Source: Hyphomonas polymorpha PS728 | GTDB taxonomy: Bacteria; Pseudomonadota; Alphaproteobacteria; Caulobacterales; Hyphomonadaceae | Direction: 5' to 3' | Assembly (NCBI RefSeq): GCF_000685315.1 | Contig: NZ_ARYM01000024.1 | Span: 1-55,281, forward strand | DNA length: 55,281 bases | Shown here: positions 22,832 through 30,243 of the stretch, piece by piece | How the letters are laid out: each line of letters opens with the position of its first letter | Numbering within the stretch: position 1 is the stretch's first letter | The notes under the pieces: model-generated | Database searches by the model: none | What the model saw: the letters and a program-made list of their open reading frames with translations, nothing else | What the model was told of the DNA's origin: nothing | Position numbers and translations under genes: made by a program

Positions 22832-25135
22832 ATGTTGAAACACTACACAGCGAGGACTGCGCGCGCTGCAATCGCGATGGCTCTCGGTGGCGCGGCGCTG
22901 CTGGCGGCGTGTGACCAGATCGATACCCGCATTGAGCGGGCACGGGAGATTGCGGACGCTTCGGTGGACCAGATCAATGGCGAAACCGTCATCGACCCCA
23001 CCTATCGCAATCTTGAGCGCGCAGCCCCGGCAGACCGGGCCCTTGCAGGCACCGTGATTGCGCAATTTGCCGTAGACGATGAAGAGCGCCCGATGTTCGC
23101 CATCGGCTCGATCATTGCCAAGCCGCTCGATATTCCGGCTTCCGGGCCCGTCGAAATTCCCGACGACGCCGCTATGATCGAAGAAGAACTCGAATATTTC
23201 GACAGCCCGGAAGGGGAGGCGATGCTGGAAGCAGGAGAGCCCCCTGCCGCCGCGCCCGCTCCGCCCGCCGCCGAAGCGCCTGTCACTCGCGAGATTCTCG
23301 CCGAACCTGCCCAGGTGATGCCCAGGATCAAGCTGGATCCGCGCGCGGCCCAGGAAAGCCGTCAGGAAATCGCCGAAGCGGGCCGCAACATCGAGCAGTT
23401 TGCCCTCAAGGACGACACCCAGCGCCTGCAGATGCGCCGCCTGTCGCAGGACGATCTCAAGGCCATGGCGCCGGAGGAGCGTGTGGAAGTGCGCAAGATT
23501 GCCCGCCGCGCGCCGGTCGCCCGTGAAGTTGTCCAGAAACAGCTCGACGCCAACGCGGTCATGCTCGACACGATGACCAGATATGGCGTCGGCGGCGAGG
23601 TGGCGCTGTCGCGGCAGGGGCAGATGGTCATCCAGATCGGGGCGGATGGCGCCAATCCGACCCAGTTCCGCGGCCGCAATGGCCCCGCCGATTTCCTGGC
23701 CCGCGCCGAAGCCGCTGAGTGTCCGGACAATCCGGATGCGGCGGTTATCCGCGAAGACCTCGCCGTGGCCACCGCCTGCGTGGTGCGGGATCTGCGCGCC
23801 TCGGGCCAGTTCGAATATGTCGAGCCTGACTTCATCTTCCAGAACCAGTTTGCCCGCAAACCGAAGGACATGCCGGTCGGAACGCCAGGGGAAACCAAGA
23901 CGGGCTCAAACGGCTCCACCGCAACGCCGGCAAAACCGGCGGTCTCCGATCCGAATGATCCGCTCTGGGCCCTGCAATGGCATTTCCGCGACAAGGGAAC
24001 GGCAGAGGGCCGCACCGCCGGTGGCGCCGGCTTCGAGAGCTTCTGGAAAAGTCAGGGCATCACCGGCTCGGACGGCATTGTTGTCGCGGTCGTGGATACC
24101 GGCCTGCAGATGAACCATCCCGACATTGCCGGTTCGCCCAACATCATGCCGGGTTATGACATGGTCTCCGATCCGCGCATGGGCAATGACGGGGATGGAC
24201 GCGACACAGACCCCAATGATCCGGGCGACCTTTGCGACCCCACCAAACCCGGCGCCGCTGACAGCTTCCATGGCACGCACGTCGCCGGCACCATCGGCGC
24301 GGCCGCGACCAATAACGGAGCCGGCGTCGCGGGCGGCGCGTGGGACGTGCGCATCGTACCGGTGCGCGCGCTGGGTAAATGCGGCGGCCGCCTGTCGGAT
24401 ATCAACGACGCCATCCGCTGGGCCGCTGGCCTGGTTCCGGCCGAAGTTTCTGACGAAAACAATGTCTGGACCGAAGTCTGGAACGAAAACCCGGCAGACA
24501 TCATCAACCTGTCGATCGGCCTTCTGGGCACCTGCCCGGCCTCGCTGCAGGATGCGATCGACTCCGTCACCGAGGCCGGTGTGATCGTTGTTTCTGCGGC
24601 CGGCAATGCGCGGATGGCCACCAGCCTTTATGCGCCGGCCGGCTGCCGGAATGTCGTGACGGTTGCAGCCAGCGATGCACGGGGCCAGATCGCGCCCTAT
24701 TCGAATTTCGGGCCTGAAGTGATGGTGCTCGCCCCGGGCGGTGACCTGACGCGGGACGATAATGGCGACGGCAAGCCTGACGGCGTGCTCTCCACCAAGG
24801 CGGCCACCAACTGCTACGATCCGGTCACCGGCGCAGGCGTTGAAAACTGCTTCTACGCCTATGAGCAGGGCACCAGCATGGCGGCGCCGCATGTCTCGGC
24901 CGCTCTGGCGCTTCTCAAGGCGCGGGATCCTGGCGCCAGCCGGGAGGATATCATCAGCACGCTGAGAGCGGCGCTGGAGCCGCGAGAAAGCCTGCAATGT
25001 GCGGGCCTCTGCAGCCAGTATCCCGGCGCCGCGCCGATTGAAGGCAGTCCGGACATGTGCGCGCGCCCCTGCGGGCAGGGGCTGCTGAACATGGCCAATG
25101 TACCGGTCAAGGCGACAGGTGGGGGTGGCCGCTAG
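22832..25135 (+). CDS. Lipoprotein subtilisin-like serine protease (S8)
   Basis: This 767-residue protein has a signal with lipobox L-L-A-A-C (Cys27) followed by Asp. Residues about 30-360 are an acidic/Pro-rich linker and a pro-region ending F-E-Y-V-E-P-D-F-I-F. The S8 catalytic domain follows, with Asp422 in V-V-D-T-G-L, His480 in H-G-T-H-V-A-G and Ser682 in G-T-S-M-A-A-P-H. All three residues and the N-A oxyanion pair (A-A-G-N-A) are present, so it should be active. Cysteines in the domain may form disulfides. It should be tethered in the envelope facing outward from the inner membrane. The stop abuts the ATG of the next gene (TAGATG). The start could be 22817 instead. Confidence 0.92.
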   Translation: MLKHYTARTARAAIAMALGGAALLAACDQIDTRIERAREIADASVDQINGETVIDPTYRNLERAAPADRALAGTVIAQFAVDDEERPMFAIGSIIAKPLDIPASGPVEIPDDAAMIEEELEYFDSPEGEAMLEAGEPPAAAPAPPAAEAPVTREILAEPAQVMPRIKLDPRAAQESRQEIAEAGRNIEQFALKDDTQRLQMRRLSQDDLKAMAPEERVEVRKIARRAPVAREVVQKQLDANAVMLDTMTRYGVGGEVALSRQGQMVIQIGADGANPTQFRGRNGPADFLARAEAAECPDNPDAAVIREDLAVATACVVRDLRASGQFEYVEPDFIFQNQFARKPKDMPVGTPGETKTGSNGSTATPAKPAVSDPNDPLWALQWHFRDKGTAEGRTAGGAGFESFWKSQGITGSDGIVVAVVDTGLQMNHPDIAGSPNIMPGYDMVSDPRMGNDGDGRDTDPNDPGDLCDPTKPGAADSFHGTHVAGTIGAAATNNGAGVAGGAWDVRIVPVRALGKCGGRLSDINDAIRWAAGLVPAEVSDENNVWTEVWNENPADIINLSIGLLGTCPASLQDAIDSVTEAGVIVVSAAGNARMATSLYAPAGCRNVVTVAASDARGQIAPYSNFGPEVMVLAPGGDLTRDDNGDGKPDGVLSTKAATNCYDPVTGAGVENCFYAYEQGTSMAAPHVSAALALLKARDPGASREDIISTLRAALEPRESLQCAGLCSQYPGAAPIEGSPDMCARPCGQGLLNMANVPVKATGGGGR

Positions 25136-25801
25136 ATGGCGTGGTCACTTCCTCTGGATGTGCGCGGTCCGCTCGGCGTGCTCGGCATCGGCCTTCTGGC
25201 CGGTGCTGCCGGCCTTGCCATTGTCGGCGTGCGCACGGGAGAGGAAACCGGCAATGGGGCAGTCGCCGCCGGGCCTGCTGCCGTTGACGGGCAGGCCCTG
25301 TCAGAGGATGACCCGCCCAGCCCGCTGCCCCCGTCTCTGGATCCGCCGCCGGGGCGCCCCGCCCTGATCATAGATCCGGAACCAGCGCCCCTGCCGCCGG
25401 ACGAACCTGAGGAAGAGGCCGTCCCGCTCGTTCCGCAGGTCACCATCCAGCAGCAAGGCAGTGGCAGCGGCGTTCTCCCCGCCCGCGCCGGCACGGCGGA
25501 AGTCGTCTTCATCGTCCGCCTCAAGGGCGTGCCGGAGGTCGACACCATCACCCGCAATTTCAAGCGGGATCCCGCCGCCGCCCAGGCCGCCTGGCTGGAA
25601 CTGACCACCCGCATCCCGGTGCTGGCGGAGTTCGAGCTTTCCGGCGCCAGCTATTCCGGCGAACTCCGCCTCTCGCGGCGCCTGGCCGAGGCGACGCCCG
25701 AGGCCATCAAGCAGGTGCAGGAACGCCTCCTCGCCATTGAGGGCGTGGCCTATGCCGATCCAGATTATGTCGCCCACCCCGGCCAGAAGGACAAACCATG
25801 A
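25136..25801 (+). CDS. Membrane-anchored protein with subtilase-propeptide-like C-terminus
   Basis: This 221-residue protein has one membrane segment at about residues 12-32 (G-V-L-G-I-G-L-L-A-G-A-A-G-L-A-I-V) and a Pro/Glu-rich periplasmic linker to about 110. A compact domain follows, starting A-E-V-V-F-I-V-R-L-K-G and ending I-K-Q-V-Q-E-R-L-L-A-I-E-G-V-A-Y-A-D-P-D-Y. That end resembles the V-x-Y-V-E-P-D closing of I9/S8 propeptides and of the pro-region of the protease encoded just upstream (F-E-Y-V-E-P-D-F). I infer a separate foldase or inhibitor for that protease. It starts directly after the protease stop and overlaps the next gene (ATGA). I know no named family for it. Confidence 0.6.
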   Translation: MAWSLPLDVRGPLGVLGIGLLAGAAGLAIVGVRTGEETGNGAVAAGPAAVDGQALSEDDPPSPLPPSLDPPPGRPALIIDPEPAPLPPDEPEEEAVPLVPQVTIQQQGSGSGVLPARAGTAEVVFIVRLKGVPEVDTITRNFKRDPAAAQAAWLELTTRIPVLAEFELSGASYSGELRLSRRLAEATPEAIKQVQERLLAIEGVAYADPDYVAHPGQKDKP

Positions 25802-26463
25802 GCCTCATCCGTCTCCAGATCGTTTCCCTCATGCTGGCTGCCAGCGCTGTGCTTGCCGGCTGCGACCAGATCCGTCTTCCGGGCGCCAGCGGCAATACCG
25901 GCGCAGAGCCCAAGGCCGGTGAAGAAATTCTTCCTCCGGGAACGGAAGAAGACCAGACGCCCGGCGAGGTCGAATTGCCGGTCCGCCCGGAATCAACCGC
26001 GGCCGACAGTGCCATTGACTGGGAAGCGGCCCGCCGGGATCTCGCCGCCCGCCCGATCGAAACGCGGGAAGGGGCCTTCCAGGTTGCTTCCGGGGAGGCT
26101 GCCCCGCCCGTGCCGGTTTTCCTGCCATCGGCGCCGGTCTCGGTACAGAGCGGGGAAGCCGATGTCCGCTTCCAGCCGATGAGCGATGGCTATTACGCCT
26201 TCTTCCCCGGCGACAAGTACGACACCATCGTCAATGGCACCAACAAGGTGGTCGCCGCTCCGGGTGAAGAGGTTGCCCCGCGCGGGGACGCGCTGAATTT
26301 CCAGCCCACCACCACCGGCGCGCAGGTGTCCTTCTCGAGGTATGGCGCAGACTATCTGGTAGAGTTTGAATGCAAGGAGCTGACGAATGGCCTGCCCACC
26401 TGCATCACGCAGGATGAGGCGCTGGCCTTTGCAACGGATCTGGTGATTTCGGGGACCCGCTGA
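25798..26463 (+). CDS. Lipoprotein of unknown function in the protease operon
   Basis: This 221-residue protein has lipobox V-L-A-G-C (Cys22), then D-Q-I-R-L-P-G and an acidic, Pro-rich linker to about residue 80. A folded C-terminal part holds Y-Y-A-F-F-P-G-D-K-Y-D-T-I-V-N-G-T and a last section with two Cys (F-E-C-K, T-C-I-T) that may form a disulfide. I recognise no domain. The start of the mature protein is like those of the protease (C-D-Q-I) and the M23 protein (C-D-F-V-R-F-P-G), suggesting shared sorting or common origin. It overlaps both neighbours (ATGA before, TGATG after). Confidence 0.6.
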   Translation: MSLIRLQIVSLMLAASAVLAGCDQIRLPGASGNTGAEPKAGEEILPPGTEEDQTPGEVELPVRPESTAADSAIDWEAARRDLAARPIETREGAFQVASGEAAPPVPVFLPSAPVSVQSGEADVRFQPMSDGYYAFFPGDKYDTIVNGTNKVVAAPGEEVAPRGDALNFQPTTTGAQVSFSRYGADYLVEFECKELTNGLPTCITQDEALAFATDLVISGTR

Positions 26464-27641
26464 TGCTGAAAGCACGTTTATCTGCCGCCGGATTATCGGC
26501 GCTCTTGTTGCTGCTGGGGGCGTGCGATTTTGTGCGCTTCCCCGGGGATGGCGGCCCGCCGCCGCAAACGCCTGAGCCTGGCCCGGCCATTCCGCCGGGC
26601 GCGCCGGGCCCCCCGCCGCCCGAGCCTGGCGAAGACCCCTGGGCGCTTCCCCCGCTGGAGGAAGACACCACACCGGAGCCTGAGCCCGTTGATGGCACGG
26701 CGCCGGAGGAGGCAGAGCCCAATCCGGAAATGCCCGTAGACGGAACACCTGGCGAGGAAATCCCCTCCGGTGAAACGCCGCCGGATGATCAACAGACGCC
26801 CGGCCCCGCAGATCCCGCAACGCCCGATCCGGAACCTGAACCTCAGCCCCAGCCCCAGCCCCAGCCCCAGCCGGAGCCAGAGCCCGAACCTGAGCCTCAA
26901 CCCGTGGTCCAGCCGGTGTTCAGCTTCCATCCCCCCGGCGCGCTGCTGGCGGGCACGGGTGGCGGCTTCCCTGAACAGATCGTGCATGCGCCGAACATGG
27001 TCTTCCCGATCAAGTCGGCCCCGGCCTATCTCCAGTCACAGGTCTTCATGTATGGCGGCGGCGTTGCGGGCGGAGACCAGTGCGACGCGCGCAACTACGC
27101 CTATCCCTGGCGGGACAATTTCTGCGAAACCCGCTCGGCCAATCGCGGCTCGCCCTTCTGCCCGGTGAACAAGATCCATCAGGGACAGGACATTCGCGTC
27201 GGCACGGCGGCAGATTGCAACACCCTGCGCCGCCAGAGCGCAGCGGCGCGCGGCATTCACGAAGTGGTCGCTGTCGAGGATGGCGTCATTTCCTCCATCG
27301 GTACGTACACGGTCAAACTCCGCAGCGAGGGCAGCATCTACAACTACATGCACCTCAATATGAGCCGCCTCTCCGTCACGGCCGGGCAGTTCGTCAAGGC
27401 GGGCGATCTGATCGGTTATGTCTCGAATGATTTCGGCGGCACGCCCACCACCATCCACCTGCATTTCGAGATCACCCAGAACACCGCCGGCAATGGCTGG
27501 GTGCATGTACCGCCCTATCTCTCGCTGGTGAAGGCGTATGAACGCCGCGAGAGTGGCCCCGGTGAGCAGCTTGAGCCAGAAATCGGCGTTGCCTCTGCCC
27601 CCGACTGGATCATCCCCGAGGGCTACGAAATCATCGAATAG
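26463..27641 (+). CDS. Lipoprotein M23 metallopeptidase with Pro/Gln/Glu-repeat stalk
   Basis: This 392-residue protein has lipobox L-L-G-A-C (Cys21) and a ~130-residue Pro/Glu/Gln stalk including a 25-residue P-E/P-Q repeat. A LytM/M23 domain follows at about residues 170-345. Its zinc ligands are present: His239 and Asp243 in H-Q-G-Q-D-I-R-V, and H332/H334 in H-L-H-F-E, with Y-M-H-L-N between. M23 enzymes cut peptidoglycan cross-bridges or other glycine-containing peptides, and intact ligands suggest an active enzyme. Several Cys (D-Q-C-D, F-C-E-T, F-C-P, D-C-N) suggest disulfides in the periplasm. It is the last gene of the four-gene operon and is followed by a terminator. Confidence 0.88.
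   Translation: MLKARLSAAGLSALLLLLGACDFVRFPGDGGPPPQTPEPGPAIPPGAPGPPPPEPGEDPWALPPLEEDTTPEPEPVDGTAPEEAEPNPEMPVDGTPGEEIPSGETPPDDQQTPGPADPATPDPEPEPQPQPQPQPQPEPEPEPEPQPVVQPVFSFHPPGALLAGTGGGFPEQIVHAPNMVFPIKSAPAYLQSQVFMYGGGVAGGDQCDARNYAYPWRDNFCETRSANRGSPFCPVNKIHQGQDIRVGTAADCNTLRRQSAAARGIHEVVAVEDGVISSIGTYTVKLRSEGSIYNYMHLNMSRLSVTAGQFVKAGDLIGYVSNDFGGTPTTIHLHFEITQNTAGNGWVHVPPYLSLVKAYERRESGPGEQLEPEIGVASAPDWIIPEGYEIIE
26829..26903 (+). repeat. Pro-Glu/Pro-Gln coding repeat in the M23 gene
   Basis: Seventy-five bases encode 25 residues of strictly alternating Pro with Glu or Gln. Hexamer CAGCCC is repeated four times exactly at 26844-26867 and then degenerates. It makes a stiff polyproline-like stalk and is a site where copy number could vary by slippage without changing frame. 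Confidence 0.8.
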
Positions 27642-27648
27642 AACGAAG

Positions 27649-27675
27649 AAGGGCGGCTGATGAGGCCGCCCTTTT
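27649..27675 (+). terminator. Terminator of the protease operon
   Basis: A perfect 9-bp stem (AAGGGCGGC 27649-27657 with GCCGCCCTT 27665-27673, 7-base loop) ends in a run of four T. It starts 8 bases after the M23 stop. The PII gene converges from the other side and could use the same stem, but with a poor T tail. Confidence 0.88.
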
Positions 27676-27703
27676 CAAATCTGCCATCTGTTGGAGGTGG
27701 GCC

Positions 27704-28048
27704 TCAGCCCGAAATCGCCTGCTCGTCGCGTTCGCCGGTGCGGATGCGCAGGATCGCTTCCAGGTCATGGACGAAGATTTTTCCGTCGCCGATCGTGCCG
27801 GTATTGGCCGCCTGCGTGATCGCTTCGATGAAGCGCTCCACATCGGCGTCGGCGCAGGCCAGTTCCACTTTCACCTTGGGCAGCAGGCGCACTTCATATT
27901 CGGCGCCGCGATAAACTTCCGTCTTGCCCTGCTGGCGGCCATAGCCGCGCACTTCGGTCACGGTCAGGCCGGTGGCGCCGGCTTCGGAAATCGCCTCGAT
28001 AACCGCGTCCAGACGGCTCGGTTTGAAGACTGCAGTGATCTGTTTCAT
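27704..28048 (-). CDS. PII nitrogen regulatory protein
   Basis: This 114-residue signalling protein senses 2-oxoglutarate and ATP/ADP. The T-loop R-G-Y-G-R-Q-Q-G-K-T-E-V-Y-R-G-A-E-Y contains Tyr51, the uridylylation site. G-D-G-K-I-F-V near residue 84 and R-I-R-T-G-E near the end are the other PII signatures. GlnB and GlnK cannot be told apart here because neither glnA nor amtB is adjacent. The ATG at 28048 gives the standard M-K-Q-I-T-A-V-F-K-P. It is an isolated single gene, convergent with the protease operon. Confidence 0.92.
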   Translation of the reverse strand: MKQITAVFKPSRLDAVIEAISEAGATGLTVTEVRGYGRQQGKTEVYRGAEYEVRLLPKVKVELACADADVERFIEAITQAANTGTIGDGKIFVHDLEAILRIRTGERDEQAISG

Positions 28049-28111
28049 GGCGGTATTCCTGTCTGACGGGCGGATGCTGCACATGCGAAGGTAATCAACA
28101 TGACGGTCTCG

Positions 28112-28855
28112 TCAATGTTCTTCACGCCTTGCCGCACGGGCAGGGCGCGCAATTCTCACCTGATCGGTCACCGGCGCGGCGGTACCGCTGCGCGGCGGGG
28201 CATAGAGGCGCTTGACCGCTTCGATCAGAACCACCCCGCCCATGCCCGGCGCGATCAGCCGGCCCATCGCTTCCCAACCCTCAGCGGCGGAGGTCACAAG
28301 GCCAAGATCGGTCGGCGGCATGTAGAGCGCCCCGGAAGAGGCCGTCACCTGAAACAGGCCGGTGGACAGCAGATTGGACAGCTGGCTGCGTGTCCAGGGG
28401 CGGCCATGGCCAAAGGGCGTGCGCGTGGCGCGCGACCAGAGGCCGGAGCGGTTGGCCGCCGTCAGCACGATGCGGCCTTCCGGCGCCGTCACGCGCCATA
28501 TCTCGCGCAGATAGGCGCGCGGATCGCCGGTTTCTTCCAGGCCATGCAGGATGATCACGCGGTCAAACAGCCCGTCGGGGAAGGGCAGGCGCGGATCGCC
28601 CACCGCCACGGTGGCGTTCCCCCGGCCCGAACAGTCCCAGCTGACAGGCCCATGTTCCAGCGGCACGGCGGCAATCATCCGGCGCGGCCCGTGGGTGAAG
28701 GCATCCAGCACCGGCAGCGCATAGCCAAGCCCCAGAACAGACAGGCCCTTGGCGTCGCCCCACAGATCGGTCAGCTTGCCCGTCAGAATGCGCGCGGCCG
28801 CCTTGCCCAGGTCGGAGGCGTAAAAGCGTTCAAGGGTGACGGCGTCCTGTCGCAT
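28112..28855 (-). CDS. Class I SAM-dependent methyltransferase
   Basis: This 247-residue protein has a degenerate motif I (L-S-V-L-G-L-G-Y-A-L-P), an acidic P-F-P-D-G-L-F-D-R-V-I-I-L-H-G-L-E-E segment near residue 95 and E-I-W-R-V-T-A-P-E-G-R-I-V-L-T-A, which is the motif II-III part of methyltransferase 11-type enzymes. The substrate is unknown; relatives next to gloB are common in alphaproteobacteria. The ATG at 28855 (M-R-Q-D-A-V) is used because the longer frame crosses into the divergent gloB gene. The start is 56 bases from gloB, so the two share a promoter region. Confidence 0.8.
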   Translation of the reverse strand: MRQDAVTLERFYASDLGKAAARILTGKLTDLWGDAKGLSVLGLGYALPVLDAFTHGPRRMIAAVPLEHGPVSWDCSGRGNATVAVGDPRLPFPDGLFDRVIILHGLEETGDPRAYLREIWRVTAPEGRIVLTAANRSGLWSRATRTPFGHGRPWTRSQLSNLLSTGLFQVTASSGALYMPPTDLGLVTSAAEGWEAMGRLIAPGMGGVVLIEAVKRLYAPPRSGTAAPVTDQVRIARPARAARREEH

Positions 28856-28911
28856 CGTTATGGCTTGCAGCGCGTTCCTGTAATCGCGGGCCTGTTTGCG
28901 GAGGTAGACCC

Positions 28912-29682
28912 ATGAGTGTTCTGATCGAAATACACCAGTTTCCCTGCCTGAACGATAATTACGGTTATCTGGTGCACGAACCCGGCTCAGGCGCCACCAT
29001 CGCGATTGATACACCCGATGCGGACGTGTACCTCGCCGAAGCCGAAAAGATGGGCTGGCAGATCAGCGAGATCTGGAACACCCATTGGCATCCCGATCAT
29101 GCCGGCGGCAACCTCAAGATCAAGGAAGTCACCGGCTGCCGCATCATCGGTCCGGCGGGCGAAGCTGACAAGATACCGGGCATCGACAAGCGCCTGAAGG
29201 GCGGCGACCGCGTGGAACTGGGGGCTGCAACGGCTACCGTCATCGATGTGCCGGGCCACACGCTGGGCCATATCGCCTTCCATTTCCCCGATCAGGACGT
29301 GGCCTTCGTGGGCGATGCTGTCTTCGCCCTCGGCTGCGGCCGGGTGTTTGAGGGCACGATGGAGATGATGTGGGAAAGCCTGAAGCGCATCAAGAAACTG
29401 CCGAAAAAGACCCGGCTCTACTGCGCCCATGAATACACGGCTTCGAACGCGAAATTCGCGGTCACGATCGAGCCGGAAAACAAGGCGCTGAAAGAATATG
29501 TCGCCTGGATCGAGAAGCGCCGGGCCGAAGGCAAGCCGACTGTGCCCGCGCTGCTGGAGCGGGAGCTGGAGACAAATCCCTTCCTGCGGGCCGATCTTCC
29601 CGAAATGCAGCTTGCCATGGGCCATGCCGGCAATGCGGCGGCCACTTTCGGTGAGATCCGCGGGCGCAAGGATCGCTTCTGA
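28912..29682 (+). CDS. gloB: Hydroxyacylglutathione hydrolase (glyoxalase II)
   Basis: This 256-residue metallo-beta-lactamase-fold enzyme hydrolyses S-D-lactoylglutathione to D-lactate and glutathione, completing methylglyoxal detoxification. The metal motif T-H-W-H-P-D-H-A-G-G is near residue 57, followed by G-H-T-L-G-H, F-V-G-D-A-V-F-A-L-G-C-G-R and C-A-H-E-Y-T. The C-terminal domain has N-P-F-L-R, the glutathione-binding part. GGAGG stands 7 bases before the ATG. The stop overlaps the cupin gene start (TGATG). Confidence 0.95.
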   Translation: MSVLIEIHQFPCLNDNYGYLVHEPGSGATIAIDTPDADVYLAEAEKMGWQISEIWNTHWHPDHAGGNLKIKEVTGCRIIGPAGEADKIPGIDKRLKGGDRVELGAATATVIDVPGHTLGHIAFHFPDQDVAFVGDAVFALGCGRVFEGTMEMMWESLKRIKKLPKKTRLYCAHEYTASNAKFAVTIEPENKALKEYVAWIEKRRAEGKPTVPALLERELETNPFLRADLPEMQLAMGHAGNAAATFGEIRGRKDRF

Positions 29683-30131
29683 TGCGGCCCGCCATCTCCG
29701 GCGATCTTGGTCCGAACGAAATCATCCGGATGCTCGGCCTTCGGCCTCATCCGGAAGGGGGCCATTACGGCGAAACCTATCGCGCTGTGGCGGAAGCGGG
29801 CGCCCGAACTAATTTGACAGCCATCTACTATCTTCTCCAGGCTGACGAGATTTCGGCCTGGCACCGGGTGGACGCAGATGAGGCCTGGCTCTGGCATGCC
29901 GGTGGCCCGCTCGCCCTCACCCTCTCTCCGCCAGACGGGAAGGGCGCCGCCAGCGTCACCCTCGGGCCGGACCTGCGCGCGGGTCAGCGCCCTCAGGCCA
30001 TTGTTCCGGCTGGGCACTGGCAGACCGCCGAGACGCTTGGCGCCTGGACGCTGGTGTCCTGCCTCGTCGCGCCGGGGTTTGAATTTTCCGGCTTCACGAT
30101 GGCCCCGCCGGGCTGGCGGCCAGACGTCTGA
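29682..30131 (+). CDS. Cupin (DUF985/cupin_5) protein
   Basis: This 149-residue protein has the DUF985 pattern: L-G-L-R-P-H-P-E-G-G-H-Y-G-E-T-Y near residue 19, then T-A-I-Y-Y-L-L and S-A-W-H-R-V-D-A-D-E-A-W-L-W-H-A-G with candidate metal/ligand His, and V-S-C-L-V-A-P-G-F-E-F-S-G-F near the end. The family is a small beta-barrel of uncertain function; sugar-epimerase-like roles have been suggested. It is translationally coupled to gloB by a one-base overlap. Its stop codon lies inside the first of three hairpins downstream. Confidence 0.88.
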   Translation: MRPAISGDLGPNEIIRMLGLRPHPEGGHYGETYRAVAEAGARTNLTAIYYLLQADEISAWHRVDADEAWLWHAGGPLALTLSPPDGKGAASVTLGPDLRAGQRPQAIVPAGHWQTAETLGAWTLVSCLVAPGFEFSGFTMAPPGWRPDV

Positions 30132-30148
30132 AGGCGGGCCTTCAGACG
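30125..30148 (+). promoter_or_regulatory. Hairpin spanning the cupin stop codon
   Basis: A perfect 11-bp inverted repeat (30125-30135 and 30138-30148) encloses the TGA of the cupin gene. The 2-base gap means the loop must open slightly. It is directly followed by the terminator stem at 30152 and may stabilise the mRNA 3' end. Confidence 0.5.
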
Positions 30149-30149
30149 C

Positions 30150-30176
30150 AAAAAACTCCAACGGCGTTGGAGTTTT
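30150..30176. terminator. Bidirectional terminator between the cupin gene and phbB
   Basis: An 11-bp stem (AAAACTCCAAC 30152-30162 with GTTGGAGTTTT 30166-30176, 3-base loop) ends in four T on the plus strand and six T on the minus strand. It should stop transcripts of both convergent genes. Confidence 0.85.
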
Positions 30177-30213
30177 CTGCCCTCTTGTTGGAGGAATGGT
30201 TGGAGTTTTCGGA

Positions 30214-30236
30214 GGGCTTATCCACGGGATAAGCCC
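30214..30236. promoter_or_regulatory. Hairpin just downstream of phbB
   Basis: A perfect 10-bp stem (GGGCTTATCC 30214-30223 and GGATAAGCCC 30227-30236, loop ACG) lies 8 bases after the phbB stop on the minus strand. No T-run follows on either strand. It is likely an mRNA 3'-end stabiliser. Confidence 0.5.
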
Positions 30237-30243
30237 TGCCCTG

